From Opitutia bacterium (GTDB lineage Bacteria; Verrucomicrobiota; Verrucomicrobiia; Opitutales; Opitutaceae): a stretch of 47,109 bases of DNA. A model generated the notes under the pieces. That model did no database searches, had not been told where the DNA came from, and saw nothing but the letters and a program-made list of their open reading frames with translations. The DNA lies in the NCBI GenBank assembly GCA_016190985.1, contig JACPPI010000025.1, positions 1 to 47,109 of the forward strand, read 5' to 3'. Of this stretch, positions 44,350 through 47,109 are shown in pieces (within the stretch, counting starts at the first letter, position 1; each line of letters opens with the position of its first letter). The translations under genes and the position numbers were made by a program.

Positions 44350-45393
44350 ATGGCCAACACGGTTGCACAAGCGGACGCACAGCTCGCACCTAACACGGAT
44401 GCGCATGGGCTGTTCGAACGGATCAGGCCGCACCTGGCCGCGCTGGATGCTTTCATGCGCAAAGAAGTGGAGAATTTTGAGCCGGAGATCAGGGAGATGG
44501 CGGCCTATTGCCTCGACACCACCGGCAAGCGGCTGCGGCCCACCATGGTTTTCGTCAGCGGCTGGCAGGGCGATGGGGTGGTTTCAGAACAACTGGTGCG
44601 CGCCGCCGGTGTGGTCGAGATGGTGCACCTCGCCACGCTGGTGCATGACGACATCATGGATCGCGCCGAGATCCGCCGAAGCCGTCGCACCGCGTCGCGC
44701 GAATTCGGGCCGGATGCGGCGGTCCTGCTCGGCGACGCGTTGTTCTCGCAGGCCCTGCACATCGCCTCGCAGTTTCCCACCACCGAGGTCTGCCGGCTGG
44801 TCTCGGAATCCACCCGCAAGGTCTGCTCGGGTGAGATCATGCAGACCCTGCGCCGGCGTGACATCAACATCTCGCTCGCTGAATACCGGCGCATGATCGA
44901 CCTGAAGACCGCCGAGCTTTTCCGCGTGTCCTGTTTCCTCGGGGCCCGGTTGTCTGGCCACGCCCCGGCCTTTGCGGCCGCCGCCGATCGTTTTGGGCAC
45001 CACCTGGGCATCGCCTATCAGATCTATGACGACCTGGTGGATTTTGTCGGCGAAGAGCAGCGCATCGGCAAAACCCTCGGCACCGACCTCGCGACCGGCA
45101 AACTCACGCTGCCACTCATGCTGCTGCTGGAGCGGGTTTCTGCGGATGAGCGCAGTGCGATCGTTGCCGCCTTGCGGGGCGGGCGGCCGCTGGGCTTGCC
45201 GGCCAGCAAGCAGCGGATGAAAGAACTCGGCATCGCCAGCGGGGTGGTGCGCGCCATCGAGGAGGAACTGGTGGCCGCCGTGTCGGTGCTGGCCTCCTTT
45301 GGACAACTGGCTCCGGTTCCGCTGATGCGGCTGTTGAGCGAAATGCTCCGCCAGCAGGTCGCGGCGCTGTCTGCCCCGGCCGATTCACCATAG
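44350..45393 (+). CDS. Long-chain all-trans polyprenyl diphosphate synthase
   Basis: A 347-residue enzyme that condenses isopentenyl diphosphate onto an allylic diphosphate to build the side chain of menaquinone or ubiquinone. The first aspartate-rich motif is VHDDIMD (Asp100, Asp101, Asp104) and the second is YDDLVDF (227-232). The GKRLRP motif (60-65) binds diphosphate. The fifth residue before the first motif is Ala95, a small residue expected for long-chain products (hepta- to octaprenyl class). Similar to IspB/HepT; the exact chain length cannot be read off. ATG 44350 begins a polar leader of 20 residues. Confidence 0.92.
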   Translation: MANTVAQADAQLAPNTDAHGLFERIRPHLAALDAFMRKEVENFEPEIREMAAYCLDTTGKRLRPTMVFVSGWQGDGVVSEQLVRAAGVVEMVHLATLVHDDIMDRAEIRRSRRTASREFGPDAAVLLGDALFSQALHIASQFPTTEVCRLVSESTRKVCSGEIMQTLRRRDINISLAEYRRMIDLKTAELFRVSCFLGARLSGHAPAFAAAADRFGHHLGIAYQIYDDLVDFVGEEQRIGKTLGTDLATGKLTLPLMLLLERVSADERSAIVAALRGGRPLGLPASKQRMKELGIASGVVRAIEEELVAAVSVLASFGQLAPVPLMRLLSEMLRQQVAALSAPADSP

Positions 45394-45441
45394 TTTGCGT
45401 TTGCCTGGCTCCAACCCCGCGCTAGCCTGTCTATCCCGACG

Positions 45442-46074
45442 ATGAATCCGTCCAAGGTATTTGCCAAGGCCATCCTCAGCTCCCCCGAGCGTCAGCTGGA
45501 GGCGGATGCGGACTTCACCGTGGTGAAGCAGGTGCAGGCGGGCGATGTGGCGGCTTTTGATCGTCTGATTCTTAAATACCGCGAGCGCGTTTTCGGGGTC
45601 GTTTACAACCTCACCGCCAACCGGGAAGACGCCTCGGACCTGACTCAGGACGCCTTCATCAAGGCTTTCCAGTCAATCAACCGCTTTCAGGGCAACTGCT
45701 CCTTCTTCACCTGGCTCTACCGCATCGCGGTCAACACCACCCTGAGCCACTTGCGCAAGAACCGCCTGCGCAGCTTTTTCAGCCTGGAGAAGCTCAACGA
45801 GGACGGCGCAAACGCCCAGATCCTTGAACAATTGACGGATAAAAGAGGAGCGGACCGCGACACCTACCTCCTTGAACTCAAGGAAAAATTGAACGAAGCC
45901 CTCCAAAAACTGTCTATCCCACACCGAACAGTGATTACGCTTTTTGAGATCGACGGCCTCAGCCACTCCGAAATCGCCGAAATCATGGGCTGCTCCGAAG
46001 GCACCGTCCGCTCCCGTCTTCACTACGCCAAGCAGTTCCTGCAAGGCGAGCTCGGCAAGTATCTTCGCTCCTGA
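45442..46074 (+). CDS. ECF-type RNA polymerase sigma factor
   Basis: A 210-residue sigma-70 family factor of the extracytoplasmic-function group. Region 2 spans about residues 30-105: AFDRLILKYRERVFGVVYNL, then DASDLTQDAFIKAF and FTWLYRIAVNT. Region 4 spans about 150-200 with IPHRTVITLFEIDGLSHSEI and EIMGCSEGTVRSRLHYAK as the helix-turn-helix. Length and spacing suggest a RpoE-like group. The next gene, 5 nt downstream, encodes a membrane-anchored protein and is the probable anti-sigma or regulatory partner. The signal sensed is unknown. Confidence 0.93.
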   Translation: MNPSKVFAKAILSSPERQLEADADFTVVKQVQAGDVAAFDRLILKYRERVFGVVYNLTANREDASDLTQDAFIKAFQSINRFQGNCSFFTWLYRIAVNTTLSHLRKNRLRSFFSLEKLNEDGANAQILEQLTDKRGADRDTYLLELKEKLNEALQKLSIPHRTVITLFEIDGLSHSEIAEIMGCSEGTVRSRLHYAKQFLQGELGKYLRS

Positions 46075-46079
46075 ACCAC

Positions 46080-46907
46080 ATGCCCCAACCTGACCAACGC
46101 CCCAAAGTGACCATCGAGGATCTCCTGCGCCTCAAGCGCGCGGAGCGCCCCGCCGCCGAGTTTTGGGCCAACTTTGAACAGGAGCTGCGGCAGAAGCAGC
46201 TCACCGCGCTGTTGGAAAAGCGTCCGTGGTGGCAGGGCCTGCCGCAGATCTTTGCCCGGCGCGCCTACCTGCCCGTGGGGGCCACCGCCATCCTGGCCTT
46301 CACCTTGGTGTCCGTGAAATACTACGCGCCCACCCAGGTGGCGCAGCTGCCGGCGCCGGCCTCGAACACCCCGGTTGTGGCGGATCAGAATCCGGCTTCG
46401 GCCCAGGCTCCGGCCAGCTCGCAGTTGGGCAATCGCGGCGAATCCGCCCCTGCCGGGACCCTCGTGGCCGCCGTCAAACCGACGACGGAGGAGAACTCCC
46501 CCGAAACGACCGAGCTGATGCCGGCGTCGGCGACACCCAATGCCACGGAAAGACCTTCGGCCCGACTCCTCGCAGCCACCAACCTGAACGGTCTGGCTGA
46601 AAGCGTGTCCGGCTTCGGGCAGGATGTCCTCAGCAACCGTCTGAGCGCCCAGCCCCATGTGCAAGCTGCCGCCGTGACTGTCGAGGAACTGGCTTCCGTG
46701 CCGGCAAATTCAACCCGGCGCAACCGGTTGCTGGCCCATTATGACGGCCGCCAGCTCAATCCCGAACCCGCGCCGCCGGCCGTGGTGCGCGAGCGCCTGG
46801 CCCGCCGCTTGGGTGAAACCGAATACACCGACCGGGGCGGACGCCTCGCCCGGGACATTGCCTCCTTCGGCACGCCCATGCCGCAGATTGTGGCTCTGCG
46901 GTTCTGA
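46080..46907 (+). CDS. Putative membrane-anchored partner of the ECF sigma factor
   Basis: A 275-residue protein with a cytoplasmic N-terminal helical part (about residues 1-58; VTIEDLLRLKRAERPAAEFW and EQELRQKQLTALLEKRPWW), a membrane segment at about 64-81 (YLPVGATAILAFTLVSVKYY) and a periplasmic Ala/Pro/Thr-rich region without recognisable domains. This layout fits an anti-sigma factor, but there is no zinc-binding HxxxCxxC (ZAS) motif, so the call rests on topology and on the 5-nt spacing to the sigma gene. The strong terminator at 46928 ends the two-gene unit. Confidence 0.6.
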   Translation: MPQPDQRPKVTIEDLLRLKRAERPAAEFWANFEQELRQKQLTALLEKRPWWQGLPQIFARRAYLPVGATAILAFTLVSVKYYAPTQVAQLPAPASNTPVVADQNPASAQAPASSQLGNRGESAPAGTLVAAVKPTTEENSPETTELMPASATPNATERPSARLLAATNLNGLAESVSGFGQDVLSNRLSAQPHVQAAAVTVEELASVPANSTRRNRLLAHYDGRQLNPEPAPPAVVRERLARRLGETEYTDRGGRLARDIASFGTPMPQIVALRF

Positions 46908-46927
46908 CAAAAATTATTCCGCTCACC

Positions 46928-46955
46928 GGCCCGCCTTTCGGCGGGCCTTTTTATT
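46928..46955 (+). terminator. Intrinsic terminator of the sigma-factor operon
   Basis: GGCCCGCC and GGCGGGCC pair perfectly around TTTC, followed by TTTTTATTC. Confidence 0.93.
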
Positions 46956-46987
46956 CTCTTTGGGTCTAATACCCCGGAGCAGCGGTG

Positions 46988-47109
46988 TCAGTGAGCAAGG
47001 GTGAAGTTTGGGTCGAGGATGAGGCGGTTCATCAGGCAGACCAGCTTGCGCATGACAGCGACGAGACAGACCTTTGGCGGTTTGCCGTTGGCTTTGAGTC
47101 GCTGGTAAA
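46988..47109 (-). CDS. IS110-family transposase, C-terminal end (cut by window edge)
   Basis: The minus strand reads YQRLKANGKPPKVCLVAVMR, then KLVCLMNRLILDPN and a stop at 46988. The pattern of a Lys-Pro-Pro-Lys stretch, VAVMRKL and a short tail is typical of the C-terminus of IS110-family DEDD transposases (Transposase_20 domain). Only about 40 codons lie inside the window, so whether the element is intact cannot be judged. The region 46960-46987 should contain one end of the element; IS110 elements lack clear terminal inverted repeats. Confidence 0.82.
   Translation of the reverse strand, partial: YQRLKANGKPPKVCLVAVMRKLVCLMNRLILDPNFTLAH

Overview
The window looks like chromosomal DNA of a GC-rich member of the Verrucomicrobiota, most likely an Opitutaceae-type bacterium. 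This is inference from gene content, not from a marker-gene comparison: two PEP-CTERM proteins with the typical end (PEPS, hydrophobic segment, WRRRR/WRRKR), weak or absent Shine-Dalgarno sequences, PilM/N/O/P/Q-like and giant PilX-like pilus genes, and many short dispersed palindromic repeats between genes. Most of the window is housekeeping sequence with accessory patches in between.

Layout, left to right. 1-2040 is accessory: a DUF1801 protein and a Fic/XRE 'mobile mystery protein' pair with three operator-like repeats spaced exactly 32 bp. 2060-7297 is core RNA and wall metabolism: rodA and rng leftward, rny (RNase Y) and queF rightward. 7298-11760 holds a LuxR-type regulator, two PEP-CTERM genes sharing an upstream motif, an intact DEDDh exonuclease, a decayed copy of that exonuclease's 5' end and a frameshifted membrane gene. 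11772-16806 carries an M28 peptidase, CorA, a three-lipoprotein operon (CsgG / DUF4810 / DUF799) and a PtsN-like EIIA. 16966-24522 is gyrA and gyrB, both leftward, separated by an accessory cassette. 24798-26323 has a C4 zinc-ribbon protein, the RNase P RNA gene and rpsT. 26422-32627 encodes an AddB/AddA recombination nuclease-helicase pair and a 33-residue bS22-like ribosomal protein. 33027-37664 is a PilM-N-O-P-Q-like operon ending in a secretin. 38061-44070 has a CPBP membrane protease and three leftward prepilin-like genes, one of 1243 residues. 44350-46907 has a long-chain polyprenyl diphosphate synthase, an ECF sigma factor and a putative membrane-bound partner. The right edge cuts an IS110-type transposase.

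The most unusual region is the gyrB-gyrA gap (19483-21949). It contains a RelE-like toxin, a small likely antitoxin, a 113-residue protein of unknown function and a DUF262/HNH (GmrSD-like) protein, all packed head to tail. Between the antitoxin and the 113-residue gene lies a 21-codon reading frame. Its last 17 residues are identical to the C-terminal tail of GyrB encoded 500 bp upstream, but nine synonymous base changes separate the two copies. The frame overlaps both neighbours by 4 and 8 nt. It is either the displaced 3' end of a foreign gyrB left by insertion of a cassette, or a retained micro-gene for a GyrB-tail peptide.

A second theme is dispersed palindromic repeats that sit at the 3' ends of genes and supply their stop codons (DUF1801 protein, mobile mystery protein A, exonuclease, PtsN-like protein). 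Two MITE-sized inverted-repeat elements (126 and 115 bp) are also present. No tRNA gene, CRISPR array or integrase was seen.
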